Below are positions 18,907 through 26,086 of a stretch of 64,000 nt of DNA, piece by piece. A program made the position numbers and the translations under genes. The DNA is from Ruminococcus sp. (lineage in GTDB: Bacteria > Bacillota > Clostridia > Oscillospirales > Ruminococcaceae): the NCBI GenBank assembly GCA_017397925.1, contig JAFQHO010000027.1:32931-96930 (forward strand). The letters are read 5' to 3'. The stretch's first letter is position 1; each line of letters opens with the position of its first letter. The notes beneath the pieces are model-generated. The model saw only the letters and a list, made by a program, of their open reading frames with translations. It was not told where the DNA came from and did no database searches.

Positions 18907-20108
18907 TGGCTAATATCCGTGAAAAGCTGGACAATTACTACTGCGGTCTTAATTCTCTTGCGGTATTCCGAAATCTTCTCAATGACGACGTTATATCGGC
19001 ACTTTCTGCTCTTTTAAAGCTTCATGCAGAGGGTAAAAGCTTTGATGTAAATATATATTCTGAATTTACATCAAGGCTCTACCGCCATAACGTCAACCTT
19101 TCAGAGTATATCTTCAAAAAAGTATGCGAGGACGAAAACTTCTATATTTCGGGAAAATCCGAGGGTAAAGCTTTTGATGAGCTGATTGAGCAGGCTGTTT
19201 CAAATGAGCTTGAACTGCTCCGCGAAATCTCACAGCTTACCGTTGAGGAACTGCAATACGGCTATTATCGCCTTTATCAGCTGCCCCAATGGAAAACCTC
19301 TGATATTGACTTTGCCGCTGAATATAAGAAACGCATTGAAAATATAGGGCTTTACGGCTGCGGAATTTTCGCCAATTCTACGATGTTTATTCTCCGCAAT
19401 GGCGAAATCGTTCCTGTAAAAGCTCCCGACGCACAGCGCCTTGATATGCTTTTCGGATATGAGCGTGAACGTGCCGAGGTTGTGGAAAATACCCTTGCTC
19501 TCGTAAATGGCAAAACTGCGCAGAATACCCTGCTTTACGGCGACGCAGGCACAGGCAAATCCTCAACTGTAAAGGCTGTTGTAAATGAGTACACTCATAT
19601 GGGACTGCGCCTTGTGGAAATCACAAAGGAGCAGCTCCGCGAACTACCTGAACTTATTGATAAATTAAGCGGAAATCCGCTGAAATTCATCATATTCATT
19701 GACGATCTTACCTTTACATCGGGGGAGGACTGCTTCGGTGCGCTGAAAGCGGCTCTTGAAGGCTCTGTTTCCGCACGTTCCGACAATATCGCAATTTATG
19801 CCACAAGCAACCGCCGTCACCTCGTAAAGGAAAGCTTTTCCGACCGTGAGGGTGATGATGTTCACCGCAACGATACAATGCAGGAATTGCTCTCTCTGTC
19901 GGCACGTTTTGGTCTGCGTGTGAATTTCAGCCGCCCCGACAAGAAAAGCTACACCGCTATTGCTCTTGAACTTGCAAGAGTCCACGGCATAGATATGCCC
20001 GATGAGGAGCTTTTCCTCAAAGCTGAGCAATTCGCCATTTCTTCGGGAAACGGACGTTCACCAAGAACAGCACGGCAATTTATTAATCAATTAAGAATTA
20101 ATTCTTAG
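18906..20108 (+). CDS. DUF815-type AAA+ ATPase
   Basis: 400 residues. The start overlaps the leuB stop (TAATG); in-frame codons upstream within leuB are rejected. Walker A is GDAGTGKSS at residues 212-220 and Walker B is FIIFIDDLTF near 260, followed by the sensor-1-like IYATSNRRHLV, then FSDREGDDVHRND and LSARFGLRVNFSRPDKKSY. This is the arrangement of the DUF815 P-loop family (COG2607), whose cellular role is not established. The N-terminal ~190 residues are helical and family-specific. Coupling to leuB suggests co-expression with the leucine genes. Confidence 0.88.
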   Translation: MANIREKLDNYYCGLNSLAVFRNLLNDDVISALSALLKLHAEGKSFDVNIYSEFTSRLYRHNVNLSEYIFKKVCEDENFYISGKSEGKAFDELIEQAVSNELELLREISQLTVEELQYGYYRLYQLPQWKTSDIDFAAEYKKRIENIGLYGCGIFANSTMFILRNGEIVPVKAPDAQRLDMLFGYERERAEVVENTLALVNGKTAQNTLLYGDAGTGKSSTVKAVVNEYTHMGLRLVEITKEQLRELPELIDKLSGNPLKFIIFIDDLTFTSGEDCFGALKAALEGSVSARSDNIAIYATSNRRHLVKESFSDREGDDVHRNDTMQELLSLSARFGLRVNFSRPDKKSYTAIALELARVHGIDMPDEELFLKAEQFAISSGNGRSPRTARQFINQLRINS

Positions 20109-20575
20109 GGCAATGCTTCGCATTGCCAGCCGTTAGCCTTTAGTCTTTAGCCATTAGCTATTTATGCGGACTGCCAAAGACAGCCCCTAATTTATAAATA
20201 ATCGTATAAATTACAGCTTTAAAGCTAACGGCTAATGGCTAACTGCTAACAGCTTATTAAAATAGGCAATGCTTCTCATTGCCAGCCTTTAGCCTTTAGC
20301 TATTAGCTTTTAGCTATTTATGCGAACCGCAAAAACAAATCCTAATTTACAAATAATCGTATAAATTTCAGCTTTTAAAGCTAACGGCTAATGGCTAACG
20401 GCTAACAGCTTATTAAAATAGGCAATGCTTCTCATTGCCAGCCTTTAGCCTTTAGCTATTAGCTTTTAGCTATTTATGCGAACCGCAAAAACAACTCCTA
20501 ATTTATAAATAATCGTATAAATTACAGCTTTTAAGGCTAACGGCTAATGGCTAACGGCTAACAACTTATTAAAAA
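20109..20575. repeat. Three tandem copies of a 156-bp heptamer-rich hairpin unit
   Basis: Units start at 20109, 20265 and 20421 with GGCAATGCTTC(T/G)CATTGCC, a small perfect hairpin. A left arm of TTTAGCC/TTAGCTA heptamers follows, then a ~55-nt loop containing TATTTATGCG and AATAATCGTATAAATT, then a right arm built of GGCTAAC, GGCTAAT and AGCTTA heptamers. The arms are inverted relative to each other. Units 1 and 2 are both exactly 156 bp. The array fills the whole leader of ilvA and contains no gene. Confidence 0.93.
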
Positions 20576-20589
20576 AGGAGTCTTTATTT

Positions 20590-21789
20590 ATGATTACATT
20601 GGACAAAGTCTATCACGCAAAATATGTCCTTAAACAAGTTATACGGGAAACCGATGTCATACAGGCTCCCAAAATCAACCCCGATGCCAATATATGGCTT
20701 AAAACGGAAAATCTCCAGATAACAGGTTCATTCAAGGTTCGCGGCGCTTATTACAAGATGTCCTGCCTTTCCGATGAGGAAAAGGCAAAGGGAGTTATTG
20801 CCTGCTCCGCAGGAAATCACGCACAGGGAGTTGCTCTTGCAGCAGCTAAAAACGGCATAAAATCAATTATCTGCCTCCCCGACGGCGCGCCTATCTCCAA
20901 GGTTGAGGCTACCAAAAGCTACGGCGCAGAGGTATGCCTTGTAAAGGGAGTTTACGATGACGCTTACAAAGAAGCTCTCCGTCAGCGCGATGAAATGGGA
21001 TATACCTTTATCCACCCCTTTGACGATGAATACGTCATTGCAGGTCAGGGTACTATCGGTCTTGAACTTATTGAGCAGATACCCGATATGGATGCTGTTA
21101 TCGTGCCTATCGGCGGCGGCGGTCTTATTTCGGGAGTGGCTTTCGCTATAAAGAGCCTTAACCCGAAAATCAAGATATACGGCGTTCAGGCTACGGGCGC
21201 TCCCAGTATGTACAACGCTGTACGCGACGGTGAAATTAAAGCTCTGTCAGGAGTATCCACTATCGCCGACGGTATCGCAGTAAAAGCTCCCGGTGAAACT
21301 ACCTTTGAGCTTGTTTCCCGGTATGTCGATGAAATCGTAACAGTTACCGACGACGAAATATCTGCCGCTATTCTTGCTCTTATGGAGCAGCAGAAGCTTG
21401 TTACCGAGGGCGCAGGCGCTGTTGCAGTAGCTGCGGCTATGTTCAATAAAGTGCCTATCAAGGGCAAAAAGGCTGTATGCCTGCTTTCAGGCGGTAATAT
21501 TGATGTAACTATTCTTTCAAGGGTAATCAAGCGCGGTCTGCTTATGACAGGAAGAAACATCACTCTTACAATTGAGCTTCTCGACAAACCGGGACAGCTT
21601 TTAGAAGTTTCTCGTATTATCGCAGAGCTTGGCGGAAACGTTATCTCCATTCACCACGAACGTGCCAACGAGGGTTCAGCTGTAAACGGCTGTTATCTCC
21701 GCCTTGTACTTGAAACACGTAATTACGAGCATATTGAAGCTATCAAAACTGCTCTTGCTGAAAACGGCTTTAAAATTACAAATGACTAA
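20590..21789 (+). CDS. ilvA: Threonine ammonia-lyase (threonine dehydratase) with C-terminal ACT domain
   Basis: 399 residues. PLP-dependent conversion of threonine to 2-oxobutanoate, the entry to isoleucine. The PLP lysine is in [22 protein letters not shown] and the phosphate loop [10 protein letters not shown] follow. A single ACT domain (about 325-399, [20 protein letters not shown]) matches the shorter TIGR01127 type rather than the two-domain E. coli IlvA. This type may be allosterically regulated differently. AAAAAAGGAG lies 10 nt upstream, directly after the hairpin array. ridA follows after 11 nt. Confidence 0.95.
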   Translation: MITLDKVYHAKYVLKQVIRETDVIQAPKINPDANIWLKTENLQITGSFKVRGAYYKMSCLSDEEKAKGVIACSAGNHAQGVALAAAKNGIKSIICLPDGAPISKVEATKSYGAEVCLVKGVYDDAYKEALRQRDEMGYTFIHPFDDEYVIAGQGTIGLELIEQIPDMDAVIVPIGGGGLISGVAFAIKSLNPKIKIYGVQATGAPSMYNAVRDGEIKALSGVSTIADGIAVKAPGETTFELVSRYVDEIVTVTDDEISAAILALMEQQKLVTEGAGAVAVAAAMFNKVPIKGKKAVCLLSGGNIDVTILSRVIKRGLLMTGRNITLTIELLDKPGQLLEVSRIIAELGGNVISIHHERANEGSAVNGCYLRLVLETRNYEHIEAIKTALAENGFKITND

Positions 21790-21800
21790 GGAGAATTACT

Positions 21801-22178
21801 ATGATTAAAATTCACACAGAAAAAGCACCTGCTGCTGTAGGCCCTTACTCACAGGCTATTATATCAAACGGTATGGTTTTCACCAGCGGACAGATTGCCA
21901 TAAATCCACTTACGAACACTGTTGAGGCTACTACTATTGAGGAGCAGACAGAACAGGTTATGAAAAATCTCGGTGCTGTCCTCGAAACAGCAGGCTCATC
22001 CTTTGAAAAGGCTGTGAAAACTACCTGCTTTCTTGCAGATATGAATGATTTTGCTGCTTTCAATGAAATCTACGGCAAATACTTCACAGGACTTCCTGCA
22101 AGAAGCTGCGTTGCAGTAAAAACTCTGCCTAAAAATGTTCTTGTAGAAGTTGAAGTTATCGCTGAAACAAGCCTATAA
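21801..22178 (+). CDS. ridA: RidA family 2-iminobutanoate/2-iminopropanoate deaminase
   Basis: 125 residues, the whole family length. Marks: [21 protein letters not shown] near the N-terminus, the ligand Arg in [15 protein letters not shown], and the terminal VEVEVIAE. RidA hydrolyses the reactive enamine/imine intermediates released by threonine dehydratase, so the position 11 nt after ilvA fits its role directly. AAGGAG lies upstream of the ATG. Confidence 0.96.
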   Translation: MIKIHTEKAPAAVGPYSQAIISNGMVFTSGQIAINPLTNTVEATTIEEQTEQVMKNLGAVLETAGSSFEKAVKTTCFLADMNDFAAFNEIYGKYFTGLPARSCVAVKTLPKNVLVEVEVIAETSL

Positions 22179-22199
22179 TCATAATCGGAGGTTTTAATT

Positions 22200-23135
22200 A
22201 TGACTGTCAAGGAATTGCAGGAGAAAATCCTGAAACTGAAAAAAGAAACAAATACCGCTATTCTCGCCCACAGCTACCAGTCCCGTGAAATCGTGGAAAT
22301 TGCCGATTTCACAGGTGACAGCTATAAATTAAGCGTTGATGCCACAAAAATCCCAAACGAAAATATTCTTTTCTGCGGCGTTCACTTTATGGCGGAAACT
22401 GCAAAAATGCTCTCCCCCGAAAAGCGCGTATACCTTGCAAATAAGGGCGCAGGCTGCCCTATGGCGGAGCAAATGGACAGGGATATGATTGCAGAAATCA
22501 AGGCAAAAGAGCCTGACAGAACTGTTGTGGCTTATATCAATACCACCGCTTCCCTTAAAACTGTCTGCGATGTATGCGTAACTTCTTCAAGTGCGCTGAA
22601 AATCGTGAAAAATATTGATTCTGATAAAATACTCTTTATCCCCGACTGCAACCTTGGCGGTTGGGTGAAGTCACAGCTCCCCGAAAAGGATATTATGCTT
22701 CTCAACGGCGGCTGTCCTGCTCATTCTGCTATTACAGTTGAGGAAGTCTTAGCGGCTAAGGCTGAACATCCCGACGCACTTTTCCTCGTTCATCCCGAAT
22801 GCCGTCCCGAGGTTACTGCCCTTGCTGACTATGCAGGCTCTACAAGCGGAATTATGGATTATGCTATGAAATCCGATGCTAAGGAGTTCATAATCGGAAC
22901 TGAAACTTCAATTGCAGAGCATCTCCAGTATGACTGCCCCGAAAAGAAATTCTATCCCTTGACAAAAAAGCTTATATGCACTGATATGAAGCTTACAACT
23001 CTCCCCGATGTGTACCGTTCGCTCCTTGCCATTGCAGGTAAGCCTGAGGGCGAGGCTTTTGAAATACTTATGGACGAGGAGCAGATTGCTGCTGCACGCA
23101 AATGCATCGACAAGATGATTGAACTGGGCGGCTGA
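22200..23135 (+). CDS. nadA: Quinolinate synthase A
   Basis: 311 residues. It condenses iminoaspartate with dihydroxyacetone phosphate to quinolinate for NAD synthesis, using one 4Fe-4S cluster. Visible marks are ILAHSYQSREIVEIADFTGDS, the cluster Cys in GAGCPMAEQ (C86), INTTASLKTVCDVCVTSSSA, PDCNLGGWV, NGGCPAHSAI, HPECRPEV and FIIGTETSIAEHL. nadB and nadC, the usual partners, are not in the window. The next gene, a HydE-type enzyme, begins 3 nt after the stop, so they share a message. Confidence 0.95.
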   Translation: MTVKELQEKILKLKKETNTAILAHSYQSREIVEIADFTGDSYKLSVDATKIPNENILFCGVHFMAETAKMLSPEKRVYLANKGAGCPMAEQMDRDMIAEIKAKEPDRTVVAYINTTASLKTVCDVCVTSSSALKIVKNIDSDKILFIPDCNLGGWVKSQLPEKDIMLLNGGCPAHSAITVEEVLAAKAEHPDALFLVHPECRPEVTALADYAGSTSGIMDYAMKSDAKEFIIGTETSIAEHLQYDCPEKKFYPLTKKLICTDMKLTTLPDVYRSLLAIAGKPEGEAFEILMDEEQIAAARKCIDKMIELGG

Positions 23136-23138
23136 TTT

Positions 23139-24179
23139 ATGACTGAGCTTATTGATAAATTATACGAAACAGGCGATTTGTCCGACAATGAGCTGAAAAT
23201 GCTCATTGAGGACGAAAGCGATAATACTGCAGAATATCTTGCAAAACGCGCTGACGAAATACGCCGCAGACACTACGGAAATAAAGTGTTTCTCCGCGGT
23301 CTTATTGAGATTTCTTCATACTGCAAAAACGACTGCCTTTACTGCGGCATCCGCCGCAGCTGCAAATCGGCGGAGCGTTACCGCCTTGACCGTCAGCAGA
23401 TACTTGACTGCGCTGATATCGGCTATAAGCTGGGACTCCGCACCTTTGTTATGCAGGGCGGCGAGGATGCGTTTTTCACTGATGAATACGTATGCGGTAT
23501 AATATCAGAACTTCGTCAGCGTTACCCTGACTGTGCTATAACCCTTTCCCTTGGTGAGCGTTCCGCTGAAAGCTACCGAAAAATGAAGGCGGCAGGAGCT
23601 GACAGATACCTGCTCCGCCACGAAACAGCTTCACAGGAATTATACAGCAAAATCCACCCACAGGAAATGACCCTTGACAATCGTATCAAATGTCTGTATA
23701 ATTTAAAGGAGACAGGTTTTCAGACAGGTGCAGGCTTTATGGTTGGAATTCCGTGGCAGACTTCCGACGATATCGTTAAGGATATCCGATTTTTGCAGGA
23801 ATTACAGCCGCAAATGATAGGAATAGGGCCATTTATCCCCCATAAGGATACCCCATTCAGAGATGAAAAGGGCGGCTCTCCGTACCTTACACTGCGTCTG
23901 CTGGGAATTATCCGTCTTATGTTTCCTAAGGTGCTTCTGCCTGCCACTACGGCGCTGGGTACAGCTTCCGAAAACGGCAGAATTGCAGGGCTGAAAACAG
24001 GCTGTAACGTAATTATGCCGAATATATCACCTGAGGACGCAAGAAAAAAATATAATCTTTACGACAATAAGCTTGTTTCGGGAAGCGAAACTGCTGAGGG
24101 AATTTCCCTGCTTAAAGCGGAAATTGAAGCGGCAGGCTATACCGTTTCCGACGAAAGAGGCGATTGCTTACAGGAGTAA
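23139..24179 (+). CDS. hydE: HydE-type radical SAM protein ([FeFe]-hydrogenase maturase family)
   Basis: 346 residues. The radical SAM cluster motif is CKNDCLYCG with Cys 62, 66 and 69 (CxxxCxxC), in the HydE-like context HYGNKVFLRGLIEISSYC. Further family marks are FVMQGGEDAFF, LSLGERSAESYRKMKAAGA, RYLLRHETASQELYSKIHP and GFMVGIPWQT. HydE takes part in building the 2Fe subcluster of the [FeFe]-hydrogenase H cluster together with HydF and HydG, neither of which is here. It could also be a HydE/PylB-like paralogue with another substrate. It lies 3 nt after nadA. Confidence 0.88.
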   Translation: MTELIDKLYETGDLSDNELKMLIEDESDNTAEYLAKRADEIRRRHYGNKVFLRGLIEISSYCKNDCLYCGIRRSCKSAERYRLDRQQILDCADIGYKLGLRTFVMQGGEDAFFTDEYVCGIISELRQRYPDCAITLSLGERSAESYRKMKAAGADRYLLRHETASQELYSKIHPQEMTLDNRIKCLYNLKETGFQTGAGFMVGIPWQTSDDIVKDIRFLQELQPQMIGIGPFIPHKDTPFRDEKGGSPYLTLRLLGIIRLMFPKVLLPATTALGTASENGRIAGLKTGCNVIMPNISPEDARKKYNLYDNKLVSGSETAEGISLLKAEIEAAGYTVSDERGDCLQE

Positions 24180-24183
24180 AATT

Positions 24184-25122
24184 ATGAGAGTACGTTTTCA
24201 TCTGCCCGATTTTTCAGGGCGTTTCAAGCTGAATTTATTATTTGCCGATATGCTTAAACAGTATCCCCACTATTTTCGCGAGGGAGTTGAAATAGCATCG
24301 TTTTACGGCGTATTTCCGCCCTCTATGTGGAATGGCGGCAGATCTCAGCCGGGAGTATGCGACCCGCAATATGTAAAAGCCGTTATAAAGGCTTTCAACG
24401 ACAGAGGAATCCCTCTCCGCTTTACATTTACAAACCCTGCACTGGAAAAAAAGCATCTTAACGACACTTTCTGCAATATGGTGCTTAATCTTGCACATAA
24501 CGGACTTAATGAGGCTATTGTTGTTTCTCCCATATTAGAGGAATATATCCGAACCAACTTCCCCAAGTACAAGCTGACAAGCTCCACCTGCAAGCGTATC
24601 ACTGACCCTGAAAAGCTTGAAGAAGAGCTGAGCAAGGATTACAGCATTGTTGTTGTTGACTACGATTTCAACAACAATTTCGAAGTGCTTTCAAAGCTCC
24701 CGCGAAAAGAGGATTGCGAGCTTCTTGTAAATGCCTGCTGTGAGCCGAATTGCCCAAGACGTGCAGAGCATTACCATACAATTGGCCTTATGCAGATAGC
24801 CTATAATGAGCATCTGAAAAAGTACCCTAATATGCCTTTTAATGCCAATAAAATTGATACAAAGAGACTGGAAAGCTGTCCTTTTGGTCAGCGCGGTGTG
24901 TTTGATATCCGCAATCTACGCACACATATTTCTCCGGATGATATATGGGAAAAGTACGTACCTATGGGATTTGAGCAGTTTAAAATTGAGGGACGCACTT
25001 CCAGCAACCTCAATATTGCTGAAACTTATATGTACTATATGGCTAAGCCCGAATACCGTGACCTGGCTCGTTTCAATCTCCTCAAAGCTATGGAGAACAC
25101 AGGAGCGCTGAAATTCTTATAA
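24184..25122 (+). CDS. Peptidase U32-like TIM-barrel protein, probable iron-sulfur protein
   Basis: 312 residues from ATG 24184 with CAGGAG upstream; the longer in-frame start at 24073 lies inside hydE. It shows YPHYFREGVEIASFYGVFPPS at the start of the barrel, then ACCEPNCPRR near residue 190, ESCPFGQRG near 240, and FKIEGRTSSNLNIAETYMYY near the end. The last motif resembles the KIEGR segment of U32 proteins. U32 relatives such as UbiU/UbiV bind 4Fe-4S clusters through four cysteines, and the Cys set here could do the same. The canonical U32 signature is not obvious, so this is a divergent member of unknown function. Confidence 0.6.
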   Translation: MRVRFHLPDFSGRFKLNLLFADMLKQYPHYFREGVEIASFYGVFPPSMWNGGRSQPGVCDPQYVKAVIKAFNDRGIPLRFTFTNPALEKKHLNDTFCNMVLNLAHNGLNEAIVVSPILEEYIRTNFPKYKLTSSTCKRITDPEKLEEELSKDYSIVVVDYDFNNNFEVLSKLPRKEDCELLVNACCEPNCPRRAEHYHTIGLMQIAYNEHLKKYPNMPFNANKIDTKRLESCPFGQRGVFDIRNLRTHISPDDIWEKYVPMGFEQFKIEGRTSSNLNIAETYMYYMAKPEYRDLARFNLLKAMENTGALKFL

Positions 25123-25125
25123 TAG

Positions 25126-25152
25126 CAGAGGCGGATATCATCCGCCCGCAAC
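25126..25152. repeat. GGCGGATATCATCCGCC palindrome
   Basis: AGAGGCGGATATCATCCGCC, then CGC. It lies in the 47-nt gap before cysE and belongs with the GGGCGGATA-type palindromes at 10.5, 14.7 and 15.5 kb. Confidence 0.6.
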
Positions 25153-25169
25153 TCTAAAGGCGGTGTTTT

Positions 25170-25832
25170 ATGTTACGAATGATTAAAACCATAAAAAGAG
25201 ATATTGCTCTTATCCGTGAAAGCGACCCTGCGGCAAGAAATGCAGTGGAAATACTGCTGACTTATCCCACTTTGAGGGCAATCCGCGCCTATCGCCTTGC
25301 TCACTGGTTTTATGTGCGGAAATATTATACTATTGCGAGAATAATCTCACAGCACGCAAGAAACAAGACGGGTATCGAGATACACCCCGGCGCAACTATC
25401 GGAAAAGGTCTTTTCATTGACCACGGTATGGGCGTTGTTATTGGTGAAACAGCGATTATCGGCGATAACTGCCTGCTGTATCAGGGCGTTACCCTTGGCG
25501 GTACAGGTAAGGACAAGGGCAAGCGTCACCCCACTTTGGGAAATAACGTCCTTGTTGGCGCAGGTGCAAAGGTACTTGGCCCGTTTACTGTTGGAAATAA
25601 CGTTAAAATCGCTGCAAACGCAGTTGTTCTCAACGCTATCCCCGACGATTGTACTGCTGTAGGTGTTCCTGCAAGAATTGTACGCAGAAAAGGTGAAAAA
25701 GTGCATCAGCACAAGGTTACTCAGGATATCGACCAGATTCACATTCCCGACCCTGTTTCCCTTGAACTGTGCAGACTCCAGGCTGAAGTTGACAGTCTTA
25801 AAAAGGAAATTTCACGGCTGAAAAGCGAATAA
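25170..25832 (+). CDS. cysE: Serine O-acetyltransferase
   Basis: 220 residues. It acetylates serine with acetyl-CoA, the first step to cysteine. After an N-terminal helical region (RDIALIRESDPAARNAVEILL, then YPTLRAIRAYRLAHWFY) comes the left-handed beta-helix of hexapeptide repeats: IEIHPGATIGKGLFIDHGMG, VVIGETAIIGDNCLLYQGVT, LGGTGKDKGKRHPTLGNNV. Active-site histidines are visible in DHGMG and KRHPT. The C-terminal VPARIVRR is typical, with an added helical tail. A second ATG three codons in is possible. Cysteine supply suits the iron-sulfur genes upstream. A hairpin terminator follows. Confidence 0.95.
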   Translation: MLRMIKTIKRDIALIRESDPAARNAVEILLTYPTLRAIRAYRLAHWFYVRKYYTIARIISQHARNKTGIEIHPGATIGKGLFIDHGMGVVIGETAIIGDNCLLYQGVTLGGTGKDKGKRHPTLGNNVLVGAGAKVLGPFTVGNNVKIAANAVVLNAIPDDCTAVGVPARIVRRKGEKVHQHKVTQDIDQIHIPDPVSLELCRLQAEVDSLKKEISRLKSE

Positions 25833-25838
25833 ATATAA

Positions 25839-25877
25839 AATCCCTGAAAATTTTTATATTTTTGGGGATTTTTTCTT
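25839..25877 (+). terminator. Rho-independent terminator after cysE
   Basis: AAATCCCTGAAAA pairs with TTTTTGGGGATTT around a short loop, followed by TTTTTTC. It marks the end of the long plus-strand amino acid cluster. Confidence 0.85.
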
Positions 25878-26086
25878 GCATTTTATATAAATATATGATA
25901 TAATGTATTCAAGCGGTTTACTGTGATAACACAGCGCATTGATTGTTAAAATAAAAAAATATTTGATTTTGATGTCTGATTTTGCCACCCTCATTTGAAT
26001 GTATATATAGAGGACAAAATAAAAGGCATCTGCAATTGTGTAAATGTCACCGTAAATTGCAAAAAATGATATGGAGGAATTAAAAA
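25876..26086 (+). promoter_or_regulatory. Promoter and ~170-nt conserved leader of the first LRR-dockerin gene
   Basis: TTGCAT (25876-25881), 17 nt, TATAAT (25899-25904). The following leader contains the inverted repeats CTGTG-ATAA-CACAG and TGCAATT...AATTGCA and ends GATATGGAGGAATTAAAA. The same ~200 bp, promoter included, lies in inverted orientation at 49913-50121 before the 1559-residue LRR gene. Confidence 0.8.

Noticed and set aside
20109-20575. Possible CRISPR array
   Set aside because: The units are 156 bp, nearly identical throughout and lack unique spacers; they are hairpin repeats.
25905-26086. Known riboswitch (for example c-di-GMP or c-di-AMP) in the LRR leader
   Set aside because: No conserved core of a known class is visible; kept only as a conserved leader of unknown function.
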